64,000 bases of DNA from Streptomyces gilvus (GCF_022513565.1 NZ_JAKWBE010000007.1:124001-188000); one strand, 5' to 3'; positions 9,307-19,424 are shown, counted from the first letter of the stretch. Program-made: numbers and translations. Notes: a model not told the origin generated them from the sequence alone.

Positions 9307-10222
9307 AGCGGATCCTCGGGTCGAGTACGGCGTAGAGCAGGTCGACCAGCAGGTTGGCGACGAGGAAGACCAGGACCAGGACGGTCACGAAGCCGACCAC
9401 CGTCTGGGTGTTCTGGCGCAGGATGCCCTGGTAGAGCTGGTAGCCGACGCCGTGGATGTTGAAGATCCGCTCGGTGACGATCGCGCCGCCCATCAGCGCG
9501 CCGATGTCGGTGCCGATGAAGGTGACCACCGGGATCAGGGAGTTGCGCAGCAGGTGGCGGATGATCACCCGCTGCCGGGGCAGGCCCTTGGCGACGGCCG
9601 TGCGGACGTAGTCGGAGCGCCGGTTCTCCGCGATGGAGGTGCGGGTCAGCCGGGTGACGTAGGCGAGGGAGACGGACGCGAGGACCAGGCCCGGCACGAT
9701 CAGCTCGCCGAACGTGGCGTCCGTGGAGACCGACGGTTTGATCCAGCCCCACTCGACGCCGAGCAGCAGCTGCAACAGCAGACCGGTGACGAAGGTGGGG
9801 ACGGAGATGACCACGAGGGTGAGGAGCAGGACCGAGGTGTCGACGGGGCGTCCGCGCTTCAGTCCCGTGACGACGCCCAGCGTGATGCCGATGACGATCT
9901 CGAAGAGGATCGCGACGATCGTCAGCCGGATGGTGACGGGGAACGCCGTCGCCATCAGCTCGGTGACCTTCTGCCCGTTGAACGCCGTACCGAAGTCGCC
10001 GGTGAAGACGTTCCCCATGTAGGTCAGGTATTGCTGCCACACGGGCTTGTCCAGCCCGAACTCCTTCTTCAGCTGGGCGGCCGTGGCCGGGTCGCACTGC
10101 CGCTCGCCGCACAGGCCCGCGATGGGGTCGCCCATCACGTTCACCATCAGGAAGATCAGCAGCGTGGCCCCGATGAACACCGGGATCATCTGGAGCAGAC
10201 GCCGGACCACGTACCGTCCCAC
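9299..10222 (-). CDS. Oligopeptide ABC transporter permease, OppB type (importer 1)
   Basis: A 307-residue permease with the typical OppB N-terminus (GRYVVRRLLQMIPVFIGAT) and six helices. The periplasmic-type loop includes GDPIAGLCGERQCDPATA, and the EAA loop is TAVAKGLPRQRVIIRHLLRN. It forms the transmembrane pore with OppC. It starts at GTG 10222, six bases after the oppA stop, so the two genes are likely co-translated. Unlike the paralogous operon, there is no hairpin in this gap. Confidence 0.92.
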   Translation of the reverse strand: MGRYVVRRLLQMIPVFIGATLLIFLMVNVMGDPIAGLCGERQCDPATAAQLKKEFGLDKPVWQQYLTYMGNVFTGDFGTAFNGQKVTELMATAFPVTIRLTIVAILFEIVIGITLGVVTGLKRGRPVDTSVLLLTLVVISVPTFVTGLLLQLLLGVEWGWIKPSVSTDATFGELIVPGLVLASVSLAYVTRLTRTSIAENRRSDYVRTAVAKGLPRQRVIIRHLLRNSLIPVVTFIGTDIGALMGGAIVTERIFNIHGVGYQLYQGILRQNTQTVVGFVTVLVLVFLVANLLVDLLYAVLDPRIRYA

Positions 10223-10228
10223 GGCGGC

Positions 10229-11872
10229 TCAGCCGACCTTGATCTCGTCGTAGACCGGGACGCTGAACGGGTTGAGGGCGACGTTGGAAAGCCGGTCGGA
10301 CCAGCCGGCGCTGCCGTTCTGGTACCAGAGCGGGATGGCGGCCATGTTGTCCCGTACAACCTTCTCGGCGCTCTGGAACAGACCGATCGCCTTGCCGGTG
10401 TCGCTCTCGGCGTTGGCCTGGTTGACGAAGTTGTCGAAGTCCTTGTTGGACCACTTGCCGTCGTTGGAGGAGGCGTTGGTGTAGTAGAGGGGCTGCAGGA
10501 AGTTCTGGATGAGCGGGTAGTCCATCTGCCAGCCGGCCCGGAACGGCCCGGTCATCTTGTGCTGCCCGATCTGGTTGCGGAAGTCGGCGAAGGTGCCGAC
10601 CGGGTTGCCGACGCAGGCCTTGTCGTTGCCGAGCGCGTTGTTGATGGAGTTGCACACGGCGTCCACCCACTCCTTGTGCGAGCCCGTGTCCGCGTTGTAC
10701 GTGATCTTGACCTGGCCGCCGGGCAGCCCGCCGCCCTCCTGGATCAGCTTCTTGGCCTGGCTAGGGTTGTACTGGCAGCCGTCCCCGCACAGCCCGTTCT
10801 GGAAGCCGCCCGCCGTGCCGAGCACCGGTGAGGTCCAGTCGGTGGCCGGGGTGCGGGTCTTCTGGAAGATCGTGTCGGTGATCTGCTTCCGGTCGATCGC
10901 CATGGACAGGCCCTTGCGGACCTTCTCCGAGCCGCTCTTGTTCCAGTCCGGGTCGTAGAAGGGGAAGGCGAGGGTCTGGATGATGCCGGCGGGGGTGTTC
11001 AGATACCGGCCCTGGAGGTCGCTCTTGACGTTCTTCAGCTGGGCGGCCGGGACGTCGTCGACGAGGTCGAGGTTGCCGGCCATCAGGTCGGTGTAGGCGG
11101 TGTTGTTGTCGGTGTAGACCTTGAGGTCGACGCCGCCGTTCTGCGCCTTGTCGTCGCCGGGGTAGGCGTCCCACTTCCTGAGGGACATCTGCGAGCCCTT
11201 GGCGTACGACTGGATGGCGTACGGCCCGTTGCCGACCGGCTTCGCGATCCAGCCGGCGTGGTCGGTGAAGAAGGACTGGGGCAGCGGGTCGTAGGCCGCG
11301 TAGCCGAGGGTGTCGGGGAAGGTGGAGAACTTCTGGCTGAGCTTGACGGTGAAGGTCTGCGGTCCGGTGACCTTGAGGCCGGAGAGCGTGTCGGCGGTCT
11401 GCTTCCCGGTGTCCGGGTGCACCTTGTCGTAACCGTCGATGTAGCCGAAGAAGTAGGCGTTCTTCTGGTTGTTCTTCAGGCTCGCCCCGTAGTTCCAGGC
11501 GTCGACGAAGGACTTGGCGGTGACGGCCTCGCCGTTGCTGAACTTCCAGCCGCTCTTGACGGTGATGGTGAAGTTCTGCGAGTCCGTGGTGTCGATCTTC
11601 TCGGCGAGCATGTCCTTGGCGGCGCCGGTCTTCGGGTCGTACCGCTTCAGCCCGCGGAAGATCATGTCGAGGACCTTGCCGCCCTGCACCTCGTTGGTGT
11701 TGGCCGGCTCCAGCGGGTTCTGCGGGTCACCCCAGGACGAGCTGAGCACTCCGCCACCGTCACCGCCGCCACCGCTGCCGCCACCACTGCTGCTGCCGCT
11801 GCCGCAGGCGGTCGCCGCGAGGGCGACGGCCACCGCGCATGCGGCCCACGGGGCGTGCGTGGCTCCACGCAT
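10229..11872 (-). CDS. Peptide-binding lipoprotein, OppA/BldKB-like (importer 1)
   Basis: A 547-residue SBP_bac_5 protein that captures peptides outside the membrane. The signal peptide ends in a lipobox (LAATAC, Cys23) followed by a Ser/Gly-rich linker. Family features include LEPANTNEVQGGKVLDM, WKFSNGEAVTAKSFVDAWN and VRKGLSMAIDRKQITD. It heads the operon, and GAGGAG precedes ATG 11872. It resembles BldKB of S. coelicolor, but the paralogue at 22504-24129 does too, and I cannot decide orthology from sequence reading alone. The 12-mer CACCGGTAACGG upstream (minus strand) is shared with the paralogue. Confidence 0.9.
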   Translation of the reverse strand: MRGATHAPWAACAVAVALAATACGSGSSSGGGSGGGGDGGGVLSSSWGDPQNPLEPANTNEVQGGKVLDMIFRGLKRYDPKTGAAKDMLAEKIDTTDSQNFTITVKSGWKFSNGEAVTAKSFVDAWNYGASLKNNQKNAYFFGYIDGYDKVHPDTGKQTADTLSGLKVTGPQTFTVKLSQKFSTFPDTLGYAAYDPLPQSFFTDHAGWIAKPVGNGPYAIQSYAKGSQMSLRKWDAYPGDDKAQNGGVDLKVYTDNNTAYTDLMAGNLDLVDDVPAAQLKNVKSDLQGRYLNTPAGIIQTLAFPFYDPDWNKSGSEKVRKGLSMAIDRKQITDTIFQKTRTPATDWTSPVLGTAGGFQNGLCGDGCQYNPSQAKKLIQEGGGLPGGQVKITYNADTGSHKEWVDAVCNSINNALGNDKACVGNPVGTFADFRNQIGQHKMTGPFRAGWQMDYPLIQNFLQPLYYTNASSNDGKWSNKDFDNFVNQANAESDTGKAIGLFQSAEKVVRDNMAAIPLWYQNGSAGWSDRLSNVALNPFSVPVYDEIKVG

Positions 11873-11896
11873 GGAGTGCCTCCTCAGAATGCCGGT

Positions 11897-11908
11897 CCGT
11901 TACCGGTG
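11897..11908 (-). promoter_or_regulatory. Shared 12-mer upstream of oppA (importer 1)
   Basis: CACCGGTAACGG on the minus strand, 25 bp before the oppA start, extended by ACCGG to give CCGGT-AACGG-ACCGG. The identical 12-mer lies before the paralogous oppA at 24187-24198. The rest of the 372-bp divergent gap (11873-12244) must hold promoters for both importers; I see no gene in it. Confidence 0.45.
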
Positions 11909-12244
11909 AATATCCGGGCACACAAGACAGGCCGCACATTCGGCGCACCCGTTCGCGGGACGGCCGTCCGGAGGACGGTGGGGCCGTACGGGTGAGCGGG
12001 GTGCGGGACGGTCACCGACAGGCGCCAGCGCTCCACCAGGCCACCTTCACCGGTCTGGACCAATATTTGCGATCTCGAACATCAACTCGCCGTTTTCGCA
12101 GGCCACATGAGGTTTCCCGGGCCGTTGACGCGCGCAGACACCGCTGATAGACACACTCATCACCCAGCCGGCGTCACCAGGCAGAACCGTCCTGCAGTCC
12201 GAACAAGCCGTCCCTGTGCGAGCGATGACGCGAGGTCACGATTC

Positions 12245-14116
12245 ATGAGCCCACAAGAGCAGCACGGCGCAAGGCGTTCACATCCGAGAAGCCCCCGATC
12301 CCGCACGCCCCGGCTCGTCGCCCTCGCCGGCGCCCTCGCTCTGACGTCCTCGGCGGCCCTCGCGACCCCGCTCAACCCGGCTCCCCAGCAGGCGCGGGCG
12401 GCCGGGGACAAGGTCCTCACCGTCGCGGTCGCCCAGAGCGTGGACTCGCTCAGCCCCTTCCTGGCGATACGGCTGCTCAGCACCAGCGTCCTGCGGCTGA
12501 CGTACGAGTACCTCACCGACTACGACCCCGGTGACGCGCACCCGGTGCCCGGCCTCGCCACCAGCTGGAAGCCGTCCGCCGACAAGCTGACCTGGACCTA
12601 CACCATCCGCTCCGACGCGACGTGGTCGGACGGGCAGAAGGTGACCGCCCGGGACGCGGCCTGGACGTTCAACAAGATGATGACCGACCAGGCGGCCGCC
12701 ACCGCGAACGGCAGCTTCGTCGGCAACTTCCGCGAGGTGACGGCCCCGAGCCCCACCCAGCTGGTCATCCGGCTGAAGAAGCCGCAGGCCACCATGACCG
12801 CGCTCGACGTGCCGATCGTGCCCGAGCACGTCTGGAAGAAGGTCACGGACTTCTCGAAGTTCAACAACGACAAGTCCTTCCCCGTCGTCGGCGACGGGCC
12901 CTTCGTCCTCACCGACTACAAGGCGGACAGCTATGTCCGGCTGAAGGCCAACAAGAGCTTCTGGCGCGGGGCGCCCAAGTTCGACGAGCTGGTCTTCAAG
13001 TACTACAAGGACCAGGACGCCGCCGTGGCCGCCCTGCGCAAGGGCGAGGTCTCCTTCGTCGCCGGCCAGCCGGCCCTGACGCCGGCTCAGGCGGCCTCCC
13101 TCAAGGGCCAGTCGGACATCAAGGTCAACGACGCCCCCGGCCGCCGCTTCTACGCCCTGGCCACCAACCCGGGAGCGAAGGCGAGGAGCGGCCAGAAGTT
13201 CGGCGACGGCGACCCGTCCCTGCTGGACGAGCGGGTGCGGCACGCGCTGTTCATGGCGGTCGACCGCAAGACGATCATCGACAAGGTGTTCCAGGGCCAC
13301 GCGGTCGAGGGCCAGGGCTACATCCCGCCGCGCTTCTCGACGTACTTCTGGAAACCGGACCCGAGCCAGGAGCTCGCCTACGACCCCGCCAGGGCCGCCC
13401 AGCTCCTCGACCAGGCCGGGTACCGGAAGAACGCCGACGGCAAGCGGGCCGGCAAGGACGGCAAGCCGCTGAACTACCGCGTCCTGTGCCACGCCACCGA
13501 CCCCAACGACAAGGCGGTCGGCCAGTACCTCAAGGAGTGGTGGGCGAAGCTCGGGATCGGCATGAGCCTGGACTGCCTGGACAACGTCACCGACCCCTGG
13601 CTCGCCGGCAAGTACGACCTCGCCTTCGACGGCTGGTCCGTCAACCCCGACCCGGACTACGTGCTGTCCATCCACACCTGCGCCGCCCTGCCCGCCACCC
13701 CGAAGGACACCGGCGCCACCGACAACTTCGTCTGCGACAAGACCTACGACGAGCTGTACGCCCGGCAGCTCGCCGAGTACGACCCCGGCACACGGGCCGG
13801 CATCGTCAAGCAGATGGAGTCACGGCTGTACGACCTCGGGTACATGAACGTCATGGCGTACCCGAACGCCGTCGAGGCCTACCGCACCGACCAGATCAAG
13901 TCGATCGAGACGATGCCCAGGGCCGCCGGCAACATCTACGGCCAGGACGGCTACTGGAGCTGGTGGTCGGCGGTCCCGGCCGACTCCGGCGACTCCTCCT
14001 CCGGCGGCGGCTCGACCGGCGTGATCATCGGGGTCGTCGCGGGTGTCGTGGTCCTCGCCGGGGCCGGGGCCTTCCTCGCGCGGCGCCGGCGCGCCACCGC
14101 CGACGACCGCGAGTAG
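12245..14116 (+). CDS. Membrane-anchored peptide-binding protein of importer 2
   Basis: A 623-residue SBP_bac_5 family protein. It has an Arg-rich Sec signal (hydrophobic LVALAGALALTSSAALA, likely cleaved after ARA) and no lipobox Cys. At the C-terminus a Ser/Gly linker leads to one helix (GVIIGVVAGVVVLAGAGAF) and a basic stop-transfer tail RRRR. It is therefore tethered by its C-terminus rather than by lipid, unlike the two flanking OppA proteins. The core has WKPSADKLTWTYTIR, DAAWTFNKMMTD and VRHALFMAVDRKTIID. I chose ATG 12245, preceded by GAGG; an upstream in-frame start at 12107 would bury the signal peptide. It is the first gene of a five-gene operon. Confidence 0.9.
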   Translation: MSPQEQHGARRSHPRSPRSRTPRLVALAGALALTSSAALATPLNPAPQQARAAGDKVLTVAVAQSVDSLSPFLAIRLLSTSVLRLTYEYLTDYDPGDAHPVPGLATSWKPSADKLTWTYTIRSDATWSDGQKVTARDAAWTFNKMMTDQAAATANGSFVGNFREVTAPSPTQLVIRLKKPQATMTALDVPIVPEHVWKKVTDFSKFNNDKSFPVVGDGPFVLTDYKADSYVRLKANKSFWRGAPKFDELVFKYYKDQDAAVAALRKGEVSFVAGQPALTPAQAASLKGQSDIKVNDAPGRRFYALATNPGAKARSGQKFGDGDPSLLDERVRHALFMAVDRKTIIDKVFQGHAVEGQGYIPPRFSTYFWKPDPSQELAYDPARAAQLLDQAGYRKNADGKRAGKDGKPLNYRVLCHATDPNDKAVGQYLKEWWAKLGIGMSLDCLDNVTDPWLAGKYDLAFDGWSVNPDPDYVLSIHTCAALPATPKDTGATDNFVCDKTYDELYARQLAEYDPGTRAGIVKQMESRLYDLGYMNVMAYPNAVEAYRTDQIKSIETMPRAAGNIYGQDGYWSWWSAVPADSGDSSSGGGSTGVIIGVVAGVVVLAGAGAFLARRRRATADDRE

Positions 14117-14119
14117 GCC

Positions 14120-15202
14120 GTGTCCATCCAACCGACGGCGCCCGACTCGGCGTCGGCAGCGGTCGACAAGGCCGCCGTACCGGTCCCAGCCGGTACGGCG
14201 GCCCGCGGCCCGCGGGCGCGCACCACCACCGCGTATCTGCGCTACGGGGCGGCCAAGGCGGGCGGCGCCGCCGTGTCGCTGCTCGCTGTCCTGGTCACCG
14301 GCTTCTTCCTGTTCCGGCTGATCCCCGGCGACCCGGTCAGGACGATGACCGGCGGACGGCCGGTGTCGGCGGGACAGCTGGCCGAGTACCGCAAGGAGTT
14401 CGGGCTGGACCTGCCGCTGTGGGAGCAGTTCACGGACTACTGCCGCAAGGCGCTCACCGGGGACCTGGGCACCTCGTACCAGTTCCGCACCCCGGTCATC
14501 GACAAGATCACCGAGGCGCTGCCGAACACCCTGCTGCTGACCGGCACCGCCTTCGTGCTCTACACCGCGCTCGGCATGTTCCTCGGCACCCGCTCGGCCT
14601 GGCGGCACGGGAAGCTCGGCGACAAGCTCAACACCGGCCTGGCGCTGACCCTCTACTCCGTCCCGAGCTTCTGGCTGGGCCTGCTGGTCATCATCGTGTT
14701 CGCCGTGGGCCTCGGCCCGATCCCGGGCCTGTTCCCGACCGGCGGCATGGAGTCGGGCGGCAAGGAGGGCTTCGCCTACGTCCTCGACGTCGCCCACCAT
14801 CTCGTCCTGCCGGTGCTCACGCTGGTCGCGGTCGAGTACGGCCAGACGCTGCTGGTCACCCGCTCGGCGCTGCTCGACGAGATGGGCGGCGACTATCTGA
14901 CGACCGCCCGCGCCAAGGGCCTCAGGGACGATCTGGTGCGGCGCCGGCACGCCGTGCCGAACGCGCTGCTGCCCACGGTCACCCTGGTCTTCGTCAACCT
15001 CGGCCGGACCGTCGCCGGCGTCATCCTGGTCGAGACCGTCTTCTCCTGGCCGGGCCTGGGCGGGCTGTTCTACCAGGCCCTGAGCGTGCCCGATCTGCCC
15101 CTGGTGCAGGGGCTGTTCCTCTTCTTCGCCTCGGCGGTGATCGTCATGAACACTCTGGCCGACCTGGTCTACCCGCTGCTCGACCCCCGGGTGGGCCGAT
15201 GA
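14120..15202 (+). CDS. Peptide ABC transporter permease, OppB type (importer 2)
   Basis: A 360-residue permease starting at GTG 14120, three bases after the binding-protein stop. A 45-residue polar N-terminus precedes the first helix (VSLLAVLVTGFFLFRLI). The DPVRTMTGGRPVSA loop and the EAA loop TTARAKGLRDDLVRRRHAVPN fit OppB/DppB. It is much diverged from the OppB proteins of importers 1 and 3. It forms the channel with the next gene, which overlaps by four bases. Confidence 0.9.
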   Translation: MSIQPTAPDSASAAVDKAAVPVPAGTAARGPRARTTTAYLRYGAAKAGGAAVSLLAVLVTGFFLFRLIPGDPVRTMTGGRPVSAGQLAEYRKEFGLDLPLWEQFTDYCRKALTGDLGTSYQFRTPVIDKITEALPNTLLLTGTAFVLYTALGMFLGTRSAWRHGKLGDKLNTGLALTLYSVPSFWLGLLVIIVFAVGLGPIPGLFPTGGMESGGKEGFAYVLDVAHHLVLPVLTLVAVEYGQTLLVTRSALLDEMGGDYLTTARAKGLRDDLVRRRHAVPNALLPTVTLVFVNLGRTVAGVILVETVFSWPGLGGLFYQALSVPDLPLVQGLFLFFASAVIVMNTLADLVYPLLDPRVGR

Positions 15203-16107
15203 CGACCGGGACGGCGCCCGGACCCCGCACGCCGGCCTGGCAGCGCCGGCGCCGCTCCGCCGCGCGGTTCTGGCGGCAGTACCGCACCCAGCGCGCGGGC
15301 CTCGTCGGGCTGGCCGCGCTCGCCCTGTTCGCGCTGGTCGCGCTCACGGCTCCGCTGACGGTCGGTTCCGGGGTGACCGGGGTGACCGACGCGCCGGGCA
15401 GTCCGCTCGAGGCGCCGAGCGGTGAGTTCCCGCTGGGCACCGACCGGTTCGGGCGGAACCTGCTCGGCCTGGTGGTGTGGGGCGCGCGGGTCTCGCTGCT
15501 GGTGGGGCTGCTCGCGGCCGTGCTGTCGGTGGTGATCGGCACGGTCGTCGGGATCACCGCCGGGCACTTCCGGGGGGCGTACGCGACCGTGCTGATGCGG
15601 ATCACCGACTGGTTCCTGGTGATGCCGGCGCTGGTGCTGGCCATCGCGCTGGCCACCGTGATGTCCCGCTCTCTGGGCACGGTGATCCTCGCCATCGGCG
15701 TCACCTCCTGGCCCACGACCGCACGGCTGGTGCGCGCGCAGACACTGGCGGTCGAGTCACGGCCGTACATCGAGCGCGCGAAGGCGCTCGGCGGCGGTCA
15801 CTGGCACGTCATGACCCGGCATGTGCTGCCCAACGTGATGCCGCTGGTGCTCGCCCAGACGACCCTGATGATCTCCTCCTCCGTCCTCGCCGAGGCGACC
15901 CTGGCCTTCCTGGGCCTCGGCGATCCGACGGTGATCTCCTGGGGCGGGCTGCTGCAGGACGCCCGGGAGGCGGGTGCGGTCAGCTCCGGCGACTGGTGGT
16001 ACCTGGTGCCGCCGGGCATCGCCATCGCGGTGGTCGCGCTGGCGTTCACGCTGTGCGGGCGCGCGGTCGAGTCGGTTCTCAACCCCAGGCTGGGGGTGGC
16101 CCGTTGA
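15199..16107 (+). CDS. Peptide ABC transporter permease, OppC type (importer 2)
   Basis: A 302-residue permease with first helix LVGLAALALFALVALTAPL, the OppC/DppC signature FPLGTDRFGRNLL, an EAA loop (RAKALGGGHWHVMTRHVLPN) and the late motif EATLAFLGLGD. It lacks the two-cysteine outer loop seen in the other OppC proteins of this window. The ATG overlaps the oppB stop, and its own stop overlaps the next start (TTGA), so translation is coupled throughout. Confidence 0.9.
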   Translation: MTTGTAPGPRTPAWQRRRRSAARFWRQYRTQRAGLVGLAALALFALVALTAPLTVGSGVTGVTDAPGSPLEAPSGEFPLGTDRFGRNLLGLVVWGARVSLLVGLLAAVLSVVIGTVVGITAGHFRGAYATVLMRITDWFLVMPALVLAIALATVMSRSLGTVILAIGVTSWPTTARLVRAQTLAVESRPYIERAKALGGGHWHVMTRHVLPNVMPLVLAQTTLMISSSVLAEATLAFLGLGDPTVISWGGLLQDAREAGAVSSGDWWYLVPPGIAIAVVALAFTLCGRAVESVLNPRLGVAR

Positions 16108-17102
16108 CGCTGCTGGAGGTCCGGAACCTGGAGGTGACCTATCCGGGCGGGGCGGCCGCGGTACGGGGCGTGGACCTGTCCCTCGCGGCGGGCAGCAAGC
16201 TGGGCCTCGCGGGCGAGTCGGGGTGCGGCAAGTCGACACTGGCGCTCGCGTTGCTGCGGCTGCTGCCCGCCGGGGCGCGGGTGACCGGGGAGGTCCTGCT
16301 GGACGGCGAGGACGTCCTGACCATGCGGTGGGGGCAGGTGCGGGCGGTGCGCTGGGCGGGCGCGTCGATCGTCTTCCAGGGCGCGATGCACTCGCTCAAC
16401 CCCGTGCACCGCGTGGGCGACCAGATCGCCGAGCCGATGCTGCTGCACCGCAGGGCGACGGCGGCCGAGGCAGGCAGGCGGACCGGCGAACTGCTGGAGC
16501 ACGTGGGCCTGCCGGCCTCCCGCGCCGCCGCCTACCCGCACGAACTCTCCGGCGGTCAGCGCCAACGCGTGATGATCGCCATGGCGCTCGCCTGCGACCC
16601 CCGGCTGATCATCGCCGACGAGCCGACCACCGCACTGGACGTGATGATCCAGGCGCAGATCCTCCGGCTGATCGAACAGCTCGTGGCGGAACAGGACGTC
16701 GGTCTCGTCATGATCAGCCACGACCTGGCCGTCCTCGCCGACACCTGCGACCGGCTGGCGGTGATGTACGCGGGCCGGATCGTCGAGGAGGGCCCCGCCC
16801 GGCAGGTCTACGAGGACGCCCGGCACCCGTACGCCAAGGCCCTGTCGGCCGCCTTCCCGCGCATCGGCGACCCGGCCTCCCGGTTCGCCCCGCGCGGCCT
16901 GGCCGGCGACCCGCCCGACCCGTCCGAGCTGCCCTCGGGCTGCACCTTCCACCCACGGTGCCCGGAGGCACTGGACCGCTGCGCCACTGAGGACCAGCCG
17001 CTCCGCGACGCGGGACCCGGCCGACAGGCGGCCTGCGTGCACGTGGAGGCGCCCGGACCGGGACCGACGGCGGACGCCGAGGACGCGAGGAGTACGACAT
17101 GA
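16104..17102 (+). CDS. Peptide ABC transporter ATPase, OppD type (importer 2)
   Basis: A 332-residue ATPase: Walker [10 protein letters not shown], signature SGGQRQR, Walker [12 protein letters not shown], oligo_HPY tail ([13 protein letters not shown]) and the Cys segment CTFHPRCP. I chose TTG 16104, which overlaps the permease stop and gives the standard N-terminus [14 protein letters not shown]. No ATG or GTG gives a comparable start. It works as a heterodimer with the next gene product. Confidence 0.9.
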   Translation: MTLLEVRNLEVTYPGGAAAVRGVDLSLAAGSKLGLAGESGCGKSTLALALLRLLPAGARVTGEVLLDGEDVLTMRWGQVRAVRWAGASIVFQGAMHSLNPVHRVGDQIAEPMLLHRRATAAEAGRRTGELLEHVGLPASRAAAYPHELSGGQRQRVMIAMALACDPRLIIADEPTTALDVMIQAQILRLIEQLVAEQDVGLVMISHDLAVLADTCDRLAVMYAGRIVEEGPARQVYEDARHPYAKALSAAFPRIGDPASRFAPRGLAGDPPDPSELPSGCTFHPRCPEALDRCATEDQPLRDAGPGRQAACVHVEAPGPGPTADAEDARSTT

Positions 17103-18118
17103 CGACGACGGGGAGTCCTGCCGAGCACCCCGAACCGGCGACGCCTCTGCTCAGCGCCCAGGACCTGCGGGTGACGTTCCCGGGGCGGCGCGGGGAGGCC
17201 GCCGTGCGGGCCGTGGACGGCGTGGAGCTGGACATCCGGGCCGGGGAGATCGTGGCGCTGGTCGGCGAGTCGGGCTGCGGCAAGACGACGCTGGCACGCA
17301 CGCTGCTGGGTCTGGTGGAGCCGACAGCGGGGCAGGTCCACTTCGCAGGACGGCCGTTGGAACACACCTCCCGGGCCCTGAAGGCGTACCGCCGACGGGT
17401 CCAGCTGGTGCTGCAGGACCCGAGCGGATCGCTGAACCCGCGGCACACCGTGTACGACGCGGTGGCCGAGGGGCTGCGGATCCACGGGTACGGCGGCGAC
17501 GAACGCACCGCCGTGGCCTCGGCGTTGTCGCGGGCGGGGCTGCGTCCGCCGGAGCGCTTCTTCCTGCGCTACCCGCACGAGCTGTCCGGCGGTCAGCGCC
17601 AACGGGTGGTCATCGCGGGCGCGTTGGTCCTGGAACCGGAGCTCATCGTCGCCGACGAGCCCGTGGCGTCACTGGACGCCTCCGTACGCGGCGAGATCCT
17701 GGCCCTTCTGCTGCGACTGCGCACGGACCTGGGCCTGGCCGCCCTGGTGGTCACCCACGACCTGGGCCTGGCCTGGAACATCGCGGACCGCGTGGCGGTG
17801 ATGTACCTGGGCCGGATCGTGGAGACGGGCGCCGTGGAACAGGTCCTCACCTCCCCCCGACACCCCTACACCCAGGCCCTGTTGTCGGTCCTCCCGGAGG
17901 CCCCGGGCGCCCCGGTGCTCCTGACCGGCGAACCCCCGGACCCGTCCCGCGTCCCCCCGGGCTGCCGCTTCCACACCCGCTGCCAGATCCTGTCCTCGGG
18001 CGAGGCGGAACGCGCCGGGGTGGCGGAGGCGTGCCGCACGGACGACCCGGACATCCTGACCGCGTCCCCGACCCCTCAGGTCGCCTGCCACTGGGCCCGG
18101 TCACGGGTGACCACATAG
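17099..18118 (+). CDS. Peptide ABC transporter ATPase, OppF type (importer 2)
   Basis: A 339-residue ATPase with Walker [10 protein letters not shown], signature SGGQRQR, Walker [13 protein letters not shown] and an oligo_HPY tail ([13 protein letters not shown]) with CRFHTRCQ. The ATG overlaps the OppD stop by four bases. It closes the plus-strand operon and is convergent with importer 3. Confidence 0.9.
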   Translation: MTTTGSPAEHPEPATPLLSAQDLRVTFPGRRGEAAVRAVDGVELDIRAGEIVALVGESGCGKTTLARTLLGLVEPTAGQVHFAGRPLEHTSRALKAYRRRVQLVLQDPSGSLNPRHTVYDAVAEGLRIHGYGGDERTAVASALSRAGLRPPERFFLRYPHELSGGQRQRVVIAGALVLEPELIVADEPVASLDASVRGEILALLLRLRTDLGLAALVVTHDLGLAWNIADRVAVMYLGRIVETGAVEQVLTSPRHPYTQALLSVLPEAPGAPVLLTGEPPDPSRVPPGCRFHTRCQILSSGEAERAGVAEACRTDDPDILTASPTPQVACHWARSRVTT

Positions 18119-18150
18119 CGCCCCGTCATGGGCGTTGCCACGAACCCCCC

Positions 18151-18203
18151 AAGGGACGCGGGGAACTGCGCGACCAGCCCCGACGGCGCCGCGGCCGACG
18201 AAC
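18151..18203 (+). repeat. Streptomyces-type dispersed intergenic repeat
   Basis: The core GCGGGGAACTGCGCGACCAG followed by a GACGGCGCCGCGG tail matches, from memory, a short palindrome-rich element found between genes in many Streptomyces genomes. It lies between two convergent operons. No coding content is seen in 18119-18278. Confidence 0.5.
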
Positions 18204-18223
18204 GACGCCCGCCCGAAACCCAA

Positions 18224-18259
18224 GTTCCCGGCACCCCTCGAACACGGGGCACCGGGAAC
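18224..18259. terminator. Hairpin between convergent importers 2 and 3
   Basis: Arms GTTCCCGG and CCGGGAAC with inner CCCC/GGGG pairs around the loop TCGAACAC. It is positioned to stop both oppF transcripts. Confidence 0.65.
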
Positions 18260-18278
18260 AACGGCTCAGCGCCGCAGG

Positions 18279-19424
18279 CTACGCGTGGACGACGTCCTTC
18301 TCCTCGGCGAAGTGGCACGCCGACTCATGCGCGGCCGGCGTGTCGGCGCCCTTGAAGCGCTCCGGGATCGCCAGCAGGGGCACCTCCTCCGAGCACTTGT
18401 CCTGCGCCTTCCAGCAGCGGGTGCGGAAGCGGCAGCCCGAGGGCGGGTTGGCCGGGGACGGCACGTCACCGGTGAGGATGATCCGCTCGCGCTGCTCCCG
18501 CGCCTCCGGGTCCGGCACCGGAACGGCCGACAACAGCGCCTGGGTGTAGGGGTGCGTCGGGTGCTCGTAGATCTGCTCGTCGGAGCCGATCTCCGCCATC
18601 CTGCCCAGGTACATCACGCCGACCCGGTCGGAGATGTGCCGGACGATGGACAGGTCGTGCGCGATGAAGATGTACGACAGGTTGAACTCGTCCTGCAGCT
18701 GCTCCATCAGGTTGATGACCTGCGCCTGGACGGAGACGTCCAGGGCCGACACCGGCTCGTCGCAGATGATCACCTCGGGGTTCAGCGCCAGACCGCGCGC
18801 GATGCCGATGCGCTGGCGCTGACCGCCGGAGAACTGGTGCGGATAGCGGTTGATGTGCTCCGGGTTGAGGCCCACGACATCCAGCAGCTCCTGGACCTTG
18901 CGGCGCCGGTCGCCCTTGGGAGCCACCTCGGGATGGATCTCGTACGGCTCCCCCACGATGTCGCCCACCGTCATCCGGGGGTTGAGCGAGGTGTAGGGGT
19001 CCTGGAAGATCATCTGAATGTTCCGGCGGACCGCCTTGAGGGCCCTGCCGGACAGCTTGGTGATGTCCTGGCCCTTGTAGAAGACCTCGCCGGAGGTCGC
19101 CCGCTCCAGGTTCATCAGCAGCTTGGCGACCGTCGACTTGCCGCACCCCGACTCGCCCACGATGCCCAGGGTCTCGCCCTGGTGCAGGTCGAAGGAGACG
19201 CCGTCGACCGCCTTCACCGCGCCGATCTGACGCTTGATGACGATGCCCTGCGTCAGCGGGAAGTGCTTGACGAGATTGCGCACCTGGAGGATGGGCTCAC
19301 CGCGCTCCACGGGCGCGTCGAGCGCGACGACCGCTTCCTCCTCGGTGGCGGCGTCCACCACCTCGACCTCGGAGACGTTCGGGGTGGCGTCGGCCGGGAT
19401 GTCCTTGGCGATCGGCTCAGCCAT
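18279..19424 (-). CDS. Oligopeptide ABC transporter ATPase, OppF type (importer 3)
   Basis: A 381-residue ATPase. An acidic N-terminal extension of about 45 residues (TEEEAVVALDAP region) precedes the nucleotide-binding domain; importer 1 OppF lacks it. Walker A is GESGCGKST, the signature SGGQRQR and Walker B VIICDEPVSALD, with the oligo_HPY tail [13 protein letters not shown]. The ATG at 19424 has GGAGA and overlaps the oppD stop. It is the last gene of the operon. Confidence 0.92.
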   Translation of the reverse strand: MAEPIAKDIPADATPNVSEVEVVDAATEEEAVVALDAPVERGEPILQVRNLVKHFPLTQGIVIKRQIGAVKAVDGVSFDLHQGETLGIVGESGCGKSTVAKLLMNLERATSGEVFYKGQDITKLSGRALKAVRRNIQMIFQDPYTSLNPRMTVGDIVGEPYEIHPEVAPKGDRRRKVQELLDVVGLNPEHINRYPHQFSGGQRQRIGIARGLALNPEVIICDEPVSALDVSVQAQVINLMEQLQDEFNLSYIFIAHDLSIVRHISDRVGVMYLGRMAEIGSDEQIYEHPTHPYTQALLSAVPVPDPEAREQRERIILTGDVPSPANPPSGCRFRTRCWKAQDKCSEEVPLLAIPERFKGADTPAAHESACHFAEEKDVVHA

